In this document: positions 5,960-12,899 of the stretch, piece after piece
Layout: the number at the start of each line of letters is the position of its first letter
Numbering within the stretch: position 1 is the first letter of the stretch
Source: Nitrosomonas halophila
Lineage (GTDB): Bacteria > Pseudomonadota > Gammaproteobacteria > Burkholderiales > Nitrosomonadaceae
NCBI RefSeq assembly: GCF_900107165.1
Contig: NZ_FNOY01000029.1
Span: 1-33,468 of the forward strand
Length of the DNA: 33,468 bases
Direction: 5' to 3'
Program-made: the position numbers and the translations under genes
The notes under the pieces: model-generated
Database searches by the model: none
Told to the model about the DNA's origin: nothing
The model's input: the letters and a program-made list of their open reading frames with translations, nothing else

Positions 5960-6369
5960 ACGAATGTCGCTGCCGAGACGCCGAACCGTTTGCTCAGGGC
6001 TCGTACCTGACGGATATTGAGCTCGCGCTTGCCGGCCAGAATCTCTGACACTACGCCTTGGCTACCAATCTCGGGCAGGTCGCTTTGTTTTAAACCGTGC
6101 TGCGCCATCAAGAATTTCAGGGCGTGCGCGCCAGTGGTCTCGGGTAGTGGGTGGTGTTCGGCCTCGTAGTCTTCGATGAGATCGCCTACTATGTCGACCA
6201 GGCCCATGGCGGGATGGTTCTCGTCGCCTTGGGTTTCGTCGAGCAGGGCTTCGAGTATTTCGGTCATCCGCGCGTAGTGGGCTTCGTCACGGATAGAGGT
6301 GATGCCGGTGGCTGCACGGAACTGCTCCCAGAGTGGGAGCAGGCTCTTCACATTGATGGACGCATTCAT
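5956..6369 (-). CDS. higA: HigA antitoxin (XRE family)
   Basis: This 137-residue protein has an acidic helical N-terminal half (ARMTEILEALLDETQGDENH) and a C-terminal XRE domain (FLMAQHGLKQSDLPEIGSQG, then VVSEILAGKRELNIRQVRAL, ending KRFGVSAATFV). This is the architecture of HigA antitoxins paired with HigB_toxin-family RNases. It starts 2 nt after the higB stop, with AAGGA about 10 nt before its ATG inside the higB end, so both lie on one mRNA. The stop codon (TAG) is formed by the terminal CTAG of the MITE-like element, so the original end was replaced by at most a few codons. The usual family ending (VSPxxFL-like) is nearly intact, so it is probably functional. Confidence 0.85.
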   Translation of the reverse strand: MNASINVKSLLPLWEQFRAATGITSIRDEAHYARMTEILEALLDETQGDENHPAMGLVDIVGDLIEDYEAEHHPLPETTGAHALKFLMAQHGLKQSDLPEIGSQGVVSEILAGKRELNIRQVRALSKRFGVSAATFV

Positions 6370-6371
6370 GA

Positions 6372-6653
6372 TTACCAGGTTCCTTTGTCGTAGTCACGGT
6401 GGGTGAGTACCGCTTTGATGTACACGATCTGCTTTCCAAACCGGATATAGGCGATCAGCCGGTATTTGTTGCCGCCGATGTCGAATACCGCCAACTCGCC
6501 GACCTTATCTACTGTATTGAAGACGGCCTTGAGTTCAGCCCAGTTGGCAAACCGGTTCTTTTCAATCACCCGCCGCCAGCCCTGCAAGGGCACTTCGGCC
6601 TGTGGATGGCTTGTAGCAAAGTCTCGCAGGGCGCTGTTGCTGATAATCTTCAT
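6372..6653 (-). CDS. higB: HigB toxin, mRNA interferase
   Basis: This 93-residue protein starts MKIISNSALRDFATSHPQAE. The core motif is GELAVFDIGGNKYRLIAYIR, followed by QIVYIKAVLTHRDYDKGTW. This is the HigB_toxin family, which cleaves mRNA on the ribosome, and the conserved HxxYDKG end is present. I prefer the ATG at 6653 to the in-frame ATG at 6671, because the family starts MKII and because a perfect operator-like palindrome covers 6665-6679. The toxin-first order with higA directly behind is the usual one. A promoter-like -10 (TATACT) lies only 6 nt before the ATG, so the mRNA may be almost leaderless. The module is complete. Confidence 0.88.
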   Translation of the reverse strand: MKIISNSALRDFATSHPQAEVPLQGWRRVIEKNRFANWAELKAVFNTVDKVGELAVFDIGGNKYRLIAYIRFGKQIVYIKAVLTHRDYDKGTW

Positions 6654-6659
6654 GATACC

Positions 6660-6688
6660 AGTATATCTCATAATGAGATGAACGCAAA
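6660..6688 (-). promoter_or_regulatory. Putative higBA promoter and operator
   Basis: ATCTCAT-A-ATGAGAT (6665-6679) is a perfect 15-bp inverted repeat. On the minus strand it lies between a weak -35 (TTTGCG, 6683-6688) and a -10 (TATACT, 6660-6665), where HigA or HigBA would block RNA polymerase. The repeat is seen directly; its role is inferred from position. Confidence 0.55.
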
Positions 6689-6788
6689 TCGAAGTGATAG
6701 CGCGGCGTAGGTGTCTGATCTTGCGTTAACGCATTCCTGGTTAGAGCCGTAGGTTGGGGTGAGCTTGCAAGCCCCAATAACGAATGCT

Positions 6789-6952
6789 AACCACGAATGG
6801 ACACGAATCCACACGAATTTTTATTGATAACGCTGGCTTTATTTGGTGCATGACATACAGCTGGGTAAATGATCGATATCTGAGCTGGCAGCAGATGCAA
6901 TACAACCACGGTGGTTTTTAAAATTCGTGTGCATTCGTGTCCATTCGTGGTT
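6789..6952. repeat. R1 palindromic element, complete and best conserved
   Basis: The left arm AACCACGAATGGACACGAAT and right arm ATTCGTGTCCATTCGTGGTT are a perfect match across their 20 outermost bases. The whole arms are about 30 bp with three heptamers each. A GTAGGTTGGGGTGAGCTTGC / GCAAGCCCCAA hairpin lead-in (6749-6780) and a CTGATCTTGCGTTAACGCAT motif (6713-6732) come before it. Confidence 0.88.
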
Positions 6953-7001
6953 GCCCTGGTATGGCCTGCGCCAGGATAACTCTCCCGGCACTCAGCCCTT
7001 T

Positions 7002-7790
7002 TCAGTGAATATTTCCGAAACTGATATTGCCGTCGTTCTTGAGAAACTCCAGATCGAGTTCACCATTCGGCGCTGCCGCCGGTGCCGTTTGGGCCTGTGC
7101 ATGGGCCTGGGCCAGTTTGCCGAGTTTTGCCAGGTGTTGCATCGACAGCAATTGGCAATAAGCCACCGGCAAAGCGCCGGTTTTGCGCAATTCGGCGAAG
7201 GCTTCTTCCGGCAATGTATTCAATGCGGCTTCATCGATACGATGCAGTCCTTCGATGTTGCGCTCACCCGATTCAGTCTTCACCTTGATCGGCCATGGCT
7301 GGATCAGATCGTGTTTTTGCAGCACGGCACAAATTCGAACGGTTGCTTCGCGGTTGGCCTGCACATGCTCCAGGAAATTCAAGACATCCGCGACGGATTT
7401 TGAAGGGGTGCCGTCATCGTTGAAGAATAACTCGCCTTCCGCATCCGAAAGCAGGCCGCTTTCCTCATCGATACACAGCACCTGTTGGCCATTTTCCGTA
7501 TTGGCCAGAGCGAACGGAAAGCTGCGGTAGGCAGCCGGAACGTAACCAGCAAGCCAGCGGCCATCCGGGGCGACCAGCAGATTCTTGCCGGGCGCCAGCC
7601 CCTGCATGGCCACCAGCGAAAAAGTCTGATCGGCCGCAATGAAACCGATCGGCAGATGCATGACGGCACTCGGCAACTCCTTCACGACCAGCGACGCCAC
7701 CGCATCGGAAGCGGCGAACTGGTAAGAGGCGAAACGCTGCCAGCGCTTGGTGGTGTGGTGGGTTTTGGAAACTACTTGATAATTAGGCAT
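7002..7790 (-). CDS. SapC-family protein
   Basis: This 262-residue soluble protein starts MPNYQVVSKTHHTTKRWQRF. It has SapC-family blocks, including FAASDAVASLVVKELPSAVM, HLPIGFIAADQTFSLVAMQG, WLAGYVPAAYRSFPFALANT and IDEESGLLSDAEGELFFNDD. The family is named after an S-layer-associated protein of Campylobacter, but its action is not established in most bacteria. The C-terminal third ends in an alanine/glutamine-rich linker and a short acidic tail. GGAGAAGAT directly before the ATG is an excellent ribosome site. It has no operon partner: an R1 element lies just downstream and about 350 bp of non-coding DNA upstream. Confidence 0.8.
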   Translation of the reverse strand: MPNYQVVSKTHHTTKRWQRFASYQFAASDAVASLVVKELPSAVMHLPIGFIAADQTFSLVAMQGLAPGKNLLVAPDGRWLAGYVPAAYRSFPFALANTENGQQVLCIDEESGLLSDAEGELFFNDDGTPSKSVADVLNFLEHVQANREATVRICAVLQKHDLIQPWPIKVKTESGERNIEGLHRIDEAALNTLPEEAFAELRKTGALPVAYCQLLSMQHLAKLGKLAQAHAQAQTAPAAAPNGELDLEFLKNDGNISFGNIH

Positions 7791-8140
7791 ATCTTCTCCT
7801 GTGTAACCTTTCTGGCTGGAATGAAAACAACGTTGCCAATCAAGGCATGAATAGCCAGTATACCCGACTGCTTCTTCCAGACGCCACCCGCCCAGGTATC
7901 GGTGAGCGCTTCATCGGTCCTCAGAAGCTGTTTGGAAACGTCAATGCCAGGTCAGTTTGCGCATCGCTTTGGCAGCTATGGCGATAGGGTTGCCGAAAAG
8001 CATCTGGATGGCCACGGCCCGTTGGGCATCGCCAAGATGATGGTTGAAATTGCGGATGACCATTGTTTTCTGCCGTCTTTGCGTGCGCAGCGAAGCAATC
8101 CAGCCGGGTGATTCCTGGAATCGGTGGCAGAAGTTATGTT
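7791..8140. other. Non-coding gap upstream of the SapC-family gene
   Basis: The sapC-like gene's promoter should lie at the left side. On the minus strand, about 7941-8070 reads KTMVIRNFNHHLGDAQRAVA, continuing AIAAKAMRKLTWH before a stop. This is faintly like the C-terminus of a DDE transposase, but too short to assign. Nothing else is recognised. Confidence 0.4.
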
Positions 8141-8788
8141 TCAGGTTTCGCGATCGGGTTTGTTGGCTGCGGGAGGCGGGCTGGCAAGGTGTAGGAATTT
8201 GGCGATGCGCATCAGCAAGCCTTTGAGCAGGGCCCATAATTTGGGCAGCAGCCAGATGGCCAGGCCGATGAATGCGATGAACAGTCCGAGAAAGATCAGG
8301 GGATGATTGAGGGCAGCCCATAACCCGGCAAACACCATTGCATCTTCGCTGAGGGAGGCTGTCCAGTTGGAAGCGGGTTCGGGGGAAGTGTTGATCATCA
8401 GGCGTGTGCCGGCCTTGGTGGCATGGCTGGTAGCCGCGGCGCTGCCACCGAGGATGCCGGCCGTGATTTCCATCGCGGTCGATACATCGCCGACTGCACC
8501 GGCAGCCAGCATCGCGCCGGCCGGTATCCGGACGAAGGTATGCGCGGCATCCCAGACGCTGTCCAGGCCGGGTATTTTATCGGCGAAGAATTCGATCAGG
8601 TACATGACGCCTGCGGCGCCGATGACCAAAGGATTGGCGAGTATCGTCAGTTCGTCGGGCAGTGTGATGTTTCCGGTGGCGGCGCCAAGGCCGAGCATCA
8701 GCAGCGCGGCATACAGGTTGATGCCGCTCGCCCAGGATGCGCCCATGGTGAGCGCGAGGGTGGCGATCAGGGTATCGTAACTTTCCAT
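8141..8788 (-). CDS. DUF4126 membrane protein
   Basis: This 215-residue protein contains the DUF4126 pattern. It opens with a glycine/alanine-rich membrane segment (LALTMGASWASGINLYAALL), followed by ILANPLVIGAAGVMYLIEFF, DKIPGLDSVWDAAHTFVRIP, then AGAVGDVSTAMEITAGILGG. It ends in a strong membrane segment (FLGLFIAFIGLAIWLLPKLW) and a short basic tail, with about four or five membrane spans in all. Molecular function is unknown. It starts 22 bp after the glucokinase stop on the same strand, so the two are probably co-transcribed; a functional link is not evident. Confidence 0.8.
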   Translation of the reverse strand: MESYDTLIATLALTMGASWASGINLYAALLMLGLGAATGNITLPDELTILANPLVIGAAGVMYLIEFFADKIPGLDSVWDAAHTFVRIPAGAMLAAGAVGDVSTAMEITAGILGGSAAATSHATKAGTRLMINTSPEPASNWTASLSEDAMVFAGLWAALNHPLIFLGLFIAFIGLAIWLLPKLWALLKGLLMRIAKFLHLASPPPAANKPDRET

Positions 8789-8809
8789 GGCATGATTGAG
8801 GATTGTGGA

Positions 8810-9793
8810 TTATTTCAGCAGGCGCCGGGCCTGCAGACCGGCACCGAGCAGGCCGGCCTTGCGGTTCATGATGACATGCACCGGGATTTCTTCGAGCAGG
8901 GATCTGAAGCGTCCCTTGTTGCGGAATGCCTCGATGAAACCGGGTTGCTTCAAAATGTCGATGATATAGGGCGCGATGCCGCCGCCAATGTAGACGCCGC
9001 CCCGGCACAGGCCGGCCAGCGCCAGATTGCCTGCATAGGCGCCATAGATTTCGCTGAATAACTGGAGTGCCTGCAGGGCGGTCGGGTGTTGGTGCTCGAA
9101 TGCCAGGTGTGTGACAGTCGCGCCGTCGTCGGTATCGAGCGCGATGCTTTTCAGTTGCAGATCCTCGGTGACGCGTGTTTGCAGAAAATTGAAGATATGG
9201 GTTAATCCTTGTCCGGATAGTATCCGTTCGACCGAGACATGGGTATGCTTGGTCAACAGGTACTGCAGGAATTCGATCTGGAGCGGGTTGAGCGGTGCAA
9301 AATCAATATGTCCGGCTTCGGTGGCAAGTGGCTGGAAGTGTTGATCCTGCCGCAGCAGCCAGGCGACACCCATGCCAGTGCCCGCACCCAGAATGACGCG
9401 CATGGCGTCCGGGAAGGGTTTGCCGGCTTGCAGGGTGACGAGATCGTCTGTCGTCAGAATCTCGATCGACAAGGCCGCCGCCTCGAAATCGTTGAGGATT
9501 TGCACGGCTGGAATCGAGAACTGCCTGGCCAGCTGGGCTGCGTCCATCACCCAGGAAAGATTGGTCAGTTCCACCCGCTGCGCGACGATCGGCCCGGCCA
9601 CTGCCAGGCAGAGCGCGGCGGGTTGGCACTTGGCGCGCTGCAGGAAGTCGCTGAAGATGTCCTCGAAATGTTGATGGGCGCGGCTGTCATAGCGGTATTC
9701 GCAGACCGGTTCGAGGTGTTGCCCCTGTAGCCGTGCGGCATGCAACAGGGTTTTGGTTCCACCGATGTCGCCGTAGATCAGATATTGAGTCAT
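8810..9793 (-). CDS. glk: Glucokinase
   Basis: This 327-residue protein catalyses ATP-dependent phosphorylation of glucose to glucose-6-phosphate in the cytoplasm. It shows the N-terminal phosphate loop GDIGGTK (8-14), LAVAGP (63-68), LTNLSWVMD with the sugar-contacting residues, LNDFEAAAL (100-108, catalytic aspartate 102), GAGTGMG (136-142), the EAGHIDFAP segment, and the GGVYIGGGIAPY motif near the C-terminus. Length matches the Glk family of proteobacteria, as opposed to the ROK family. GGA lies a few bases before the ATG. The DUF4126 gene follows 22 bp downstream. In this organism it would more likely serve glycogen or sucrose turnover than growth on glucose, but that is inference. Confidence 0.92.
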   Translation of the reverse strand: MTQYLIYGDIGGTKTLLHAARLQGQHLEPVCEYRYDSRAHQHFEDIFSDFLQRAKCQPAALCLAVAGPIVAQRVELTNLSWVMDAAQLARQFSIPAVQILNDFEAAALSIEILTTDDLVTLQAGKPFPDAMRVILGAGTGMGVAWLLRQDQHFQPLATEAGHIDFAPLNPLQIEFLQYLLTKHTHVSVERILSGQGLTHIFNFLQTRVTEDLQLKSIALDTDDGATVTHLAFEHQHPTALQALQLFSEIYGAYAGNLALAGLCRGGVYIGGGIAPYIIDILKQPGFIEAFRNKGRFRSLLEEIPVHVIMNRKAGLLGAGLQARRLLK

Positions 9794-9914
9794 GGGTTAT
9801 TCCATATTCGGAAGTTGCGGCAGTCTTGCCGATGGTAGCAAATCCTGCAATGACGAGTACAATAGATGCTTTATTTTCTGACGATAATACGCCAGCAAGC
9901 CGTCTTTGTGGGGG

Positions 9915-10268
9915 AACCACGAATGGACACGAATACACACGAATGATTGGGTGGGGGTGTTTGCTTTATTTGTTTTAATCATGAGGTGGGTGGATGGGCG
10001 ATAGCCGGTCTGGTTCTGGTTGAAGTCAAGCCGCAGCAGTCAGCGTAGGGTGCACCCGTGCACCGTCAAACATCTGGCCCACGGCGGCCAGCCGCCGCGC
10101 AGCAAAAGCCGGTGCACGGGTGCACCCTACGGGGTGGCTGTTCCGCTACTGGTTTTGATAACCACGAATGATGTGGTGGGGTAAATGATTGGTAACGGGA
10201 CAAATTTCAGACATCATGCAGCCAAAATGATTTTGAAAATTCGTGTGCATTGGTGTGCATTAGTGGTT
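9915..10268. repeat. Left arm of a composite inverted repeat (R1 part, R2, R1)
   Basis: An R1 left half (9915-10043), the R2 palindrome (10044-10131), a 28-bp linker (GGCTGTTCCGCTACTGGTTT) and a shortened R1 (10160-10268) follow each other. The same parts occur in opposite order and orientation at 12327-12682. Confidence 0.75.
10044..10131. repeat. R2 palindromic element, copy 1 (88 bp)
   Basis: The 22-bp ends (CGTAGGGTGCACCCGTGCAC, CG) are exact inverted repeats of each other. The interior is C/G-rich (CCCACGGCGGCCAGCCG). The R2 copy at 12510-12596 is its reverse complement with some differences. Confidence 0.82.
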
Positions 10269-10337
10269 GTTTGGAAGCGAATGGTGTGGACGCATCGAGG
10301 GTGGGTTACCGAATGACAGTCAAGCGTTGGGGGTATT

Positions 10338-11261
10338 GTGACAGGAATCAATAGCGCAAGTGATTTGCTGCTGAAAAGCACGCATCTGGAAATCGATCAA
10401 GTCGTGGCGGAGTTGCGCGCCGTGCGTACGGCTTCGCTGGAACAGCGGCAGGGTCATCTTCGGCCGCCCAGGTTGCCTTCACGCAAGATTCTGGCCGGGA
10501 TCGCGGAAGGGTTGCGTGCAGCCTTGTTTCCCAACCGGCTGGGACCGGCTGATTTGGCTGCTGAGGGAGTCGATCATTATGTCGGTCACACCCTGAATTC
10601 AACATTGCGTGCTTTGTTGGTGCAGATTCAGCATGAGCTGCATTTCATTTCGGGCACCGAACATCTCGACAAGGCAGGGCATGAACAGGCTGCTGCCATC
10701 ACGCAGGCATTTGCGAAGCGTCTGCCCGAGATTCGCAGGCTGCTGGATGACGATATCGTGGCGGCTTATGAGGGTGATCCTGCCGCGCATTGTATCGATG
10801 AGGTGCTGGTATGCTATCCCGGCATTGCGGCCATTACCTATTATCGCCTGGCGCATGAGTTATACCAATTGGGTGTGCCCCTGATTGCGCGCATGATATC
10901 GGAGATCGCGCATTCGATGACCGGGATAGAGATTCATCCCGGTGCGCAGATCGGGCGGCGCTTCTTCATCGATCACGGCACTGGGGTCGTGATCGGCGAG
11001 ACAACCATTATCGGCAACAATGTCCGTCTGTATCAGGCGGTGACATTGGGTGCCAAGCGTTTTCCGGTGGACGAGCATGGTTCGCTGGTCAAAGGCATCG
11101 CCCGCCATCCGATTGTCGAGGACGATGTGGTCGTTTACGCCGGGGCGACGATCTTGGGGCGGATCACGATCGGGCGCGGTTCCACGATCGGCGGAAATGT
11201 CTGGCTGACGCGCAGCGTGCCGCCCAACAGCCAGATTACCCAGGCACAGATGCGAACGTAA
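10338..11261 (+). CDS. epsC: Serine O-acetyltransferase (EpsC type)
   Basis: This 307-residue enzyme transfers acetyl from acetyl-CoA to serine, giving O-acetylserine for cysteine synthesis. The N-terminal half is helical (HYVGHTLNSTLRALLVQIQH, CYPGIAAITYYRLAHELYQL). A left-handed beta-helix of hexapeptide repeats follows from about residue 190 (GIEIHPGAQIGRRFFIDHGT, GVVIGETTIIGNNVRLYQAV), with the catalytic DHGTG histidine. It then reads TLGAKRFPVDEHGSLVKGIA RHPIVEDDVVVYAGATILG in sequence. The long N-terminus and ending are those of the EpsC/CysE subtype. The start is GTG at 10338 behind a GGGGG stretch; no better in-frame start was found. The gene converges on an outer-membrane protein gene, and both lie inside an inverted-repeat-flanked block. 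Confidence 0.88.
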   Translation: MTGINSASDLLLKSTHLEIDQVVAELRAVRTASLEQRQGHLRPPRLPSRKILAGIAEGLRAALFPNRLGPADLAAEGVDHYVGHTLNSTLRALLVQIQHELHFISGTEHLDKAGHEQAAAITQAFAKRLPEIRRLLDDDIVAAYEGDPAAHCIDEVLVCYPGIAAITYYRLAHELYQLGVPLIARMISEIAHSMTGIEIHPGAQIGRRFFIDHGTGVVIGETTIIGNNVRLYQAVTLGAKRFPVDEHGSLVKGIARHPIVEDDVVVYAGATILGRITIGRGSTIGGNVWLTRSVPPNSQITQAQMRT

Positions 11262-11300
11262 TCGCCGCTGCCGGCTGTCTGAATTGGTGGGTGGTGATGC

Positions 11301-12224
11301 TCAGCGGACAAACATGCCGCGTGCGCCCATCGGGTCGCCGCGTTTTCCGCCGGGCGTGAAGGCGTCGAACAGCAGGCGCAGGCCGATTTGCCCCCATACC
11401 TCGGCCGAACCGGTTCTGTTGCGGGTATGTTCATGCAGCTCGGGCTGGACGCCGACGGTCAGATCCAGGTTGACATAGTCGCTGGCCAGCCAGCGGAAGC
11501 CCATTTGGGCGGCTGTCTTGGGCGCGTGCAGATCGAGCGGGTCGCCGGCATATGCCTCGACGATCAGACGGATCTCTTCCTTGATCAGACCCGCATCCAG
11601 CCCGATGCCCCAATAGGGACGGTACTTGGCCGAGTGATTGCGCGATTTGTCCATGCGGGCGCCATAGTTGATATGGGTCATCAGCCAGTCGTCATACAGC
11701 CGCCAGGTCGTCATGCCAATCAGGTAGGCGCTGTTGCCGCGATCATGCAGATCGCCCACGCCCGCATCGAACGTGGCGCCGGCGCCGAGTGCAAAGCCGG
11801 GACGCCCATTCTTTTCAGCAGCCATGAGCAGCAGTTTGGGCTGCAGCACAGGGTTGGGCATGGCAAATTTTCCATTGCCACCTCGCGCCACGCCGCTGCC
11901 GACGATGATTTCGAGCCAGTCGTTGACTGTTGCACCTGCCATGAAGTTGACTGCGGGTGCAGGGTTCCAGGTACTGTCGGTATGGCCAACTTCCAGCCAG
12001 GATTCCACTTCGATTTGCCCGACATCGATGATGCGCGCGTCGTCCGTTACAAAAGGGCGGACCGCGTGGGCATTTTGCGGTAGCAGGGCGATGTGGATGA
12101 AAACGGCCGCAAACCCTAGCAGACTGCTGCAAAAAGAATAGCCAGGCAGTTGGGTCAATCTGCCTGGTTCTGTTCGTAGGGAGGTATCCAGTAGGCCGGA
12201 GATTTGCTTGGATAAGAAAAACAT
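11301..12224 (-). CDS. Outer-membrane beta-barrel protein, transporter-like
   Basis: This 307-residue protein starts at MFFLSKQ (AGGGA 6 nt upstream). A long N-terminus ends in a signal peptide (FAAVFIHIALLPQNAHA, cleavage after NAHA). The mature part has alternating strands typical of a barrel: DVGQIEVESWLEVGHTDSTW, NDWLEIIVGSGVARGGNG, LQPKLLLMAAEKNGRPGFAL, YWGIGLDAGLIKEEIRLIVE. It ends with AEVWGQIGLRLLFDAF and a basic tail. The pattern resembles the MetA/phenol-degradation-type outer-membrane family, but the substrate cannot be told. It is convergent with epsC (39 bp between stops) and lies inside the same inverted-repeat-bounded block. The upstream region is the right composite repeat arm, which may carry its promoter. 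Confidence 0.7.
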   Translation of the reverse strand: MFFLSKQISGLLDTSLRTEPGRLTQLPGYSFCSSLLGFAAVFIHIALLPQNAHAVRPFVTDDARIIDVGQIEVESWLEVGHTDSTWNPAPAVNFMAGATVNDWLEIIVGSGVARGGNGKFAMPNPVLQPKLLLMAAEKNGRPGFALGAGATFDAGVGDLHDRGNSAYLIGMTTWRLYDDWLMTHINYGARMDKSRNHSAKYRPYWGIGLDAGLIKEEIRLIVEAYAGDPLDLHAPKTAAQMGFRWLASDYVNLDLTVGVQPELHEHTRNRTGSAEVWGQIGLRLLFDAFTPGGKRGDPMGARGMFVR

Positions 12225-12326
12225 GTGATTTCCCTGAATCTGTTCATCGATAAGGTGGTATTGCCAAATATCTGCCGCCGGGCGTTTGCCGCGTATGCCA
12301 TTTGCGGTTCTGAGTGACTGCCAATC

Positions 12327-12682
12327 AACCACGAATGGACACGAATACTCACGAATGTTTCAAAATCATTTTGGCTGCATGACGTCTGGAACTTGGCCCG
12401 TTGTCAATTATTTGCCTTGTCGCACGACAAAAACAAACAAAGTGAGCGCGACCACCCAATCATTCGTGTACATTCGTGGTTATAAAAACCAGTAGTGGAA
12501 CAGCCGCCTGTAGGGTGCACCCGTGCACCGGCTGTTGCGGTGTGACGGCTGGCCGCCGTGGGCCGGATGTTTGACGGTGCACGGGTGCACCCTACGCTGA
12601 TTTGTCCCGTTATCAATCATTTGTCCTGCTGCATGACAAACCACAAACAAAGTGAGCACTACCACCAAACCATTCGTGGTTA
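12327..12682. repeat. Right arm of the composite inverted repeat (R1, R2, R1 part)
   Basis: R1 (12327-12481), a 28-bp linker (AAAACCAGTAGTGGAACAGC), R2 (12510-12596) and an R1 remnant (to 12682) form the reverse complement of the 9915-10268 arm. Here the R1 is full length (155 bp), whereas the left arm's copy has lost about 45 bp. Confidence 0.75.
12510..12596. repeat. R2 palindromic element, copy 2 (87 bp)
   Basis: The ends GTAGGGTGCACCCGTGCACC and GGTGCACGGGTGCACCCTAC are inverted repeats. The interior is the reverse complement of the first copy apart from a few changes (GGCTGGCCGCCGTGGGCC). Confidence 0.82.
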
Positions 12683-12899
12683 GCCTTGCCAGGCCGTTCT
12701 TGACTGCATGCGTATGATCGCATTCAATTATTGCAATTCTGTTACAGCGCTGCGTGGCAGGTGTGGCGGCATGTTGCATTCCAATGATAATTTTACCATT
12801 TAAGTCTTTTATGCACCGGCGCATGGTTGTTGCAGGTGTTTATCGGCCAGGAATATATTTCCGAGGCGATTTGCGCCGTATTTCAGTCAGGATAATAGG

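Larger units (their letters stand above)
9794..10337. other. Divergent spacer between glk and the serine acetyltransferase gene, filled by repeats
   Basis: The first 120 bp carry the glk upstream region. From 9915 to 10268 is a composite repeat: R1 left part, R2, linker, shortened R1. It is repeated in reverse orientation at 12327-12682. The last 70 bp precede the GTG start of the acetyltransferase gene. No gene is seen. Confidence 0.6.
12225..12899. other. Spacer with composite repeat arm and nnrS upstream region
   Basis: About 100 bp precede the outer-membrane gene. The right composite repeat arm follows (12327-12682). About 215 bp upstream of nnrS hold AT-rich DNA (AATGATAATTTTACCATTTA). 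No convincing FNR, NNR or NsrR site was identified by eye. Confidence 0.5.

Noticed and set aside
7941..8090. Possible transposase C-terminal remnant upstream of the SapC-family gene
   Set aside because: Only a faint likeness (AIAAKAMRKLTW ending) over about 40 codons, insufficient for a call.
12700..12899. FNR/NNR or NsrR operator upstream of nnrS
   Set aside because: The AT-rich stretch has no sufficiently symmetric TTGAT-N4-ATCAA or NsrR-type site by eye.
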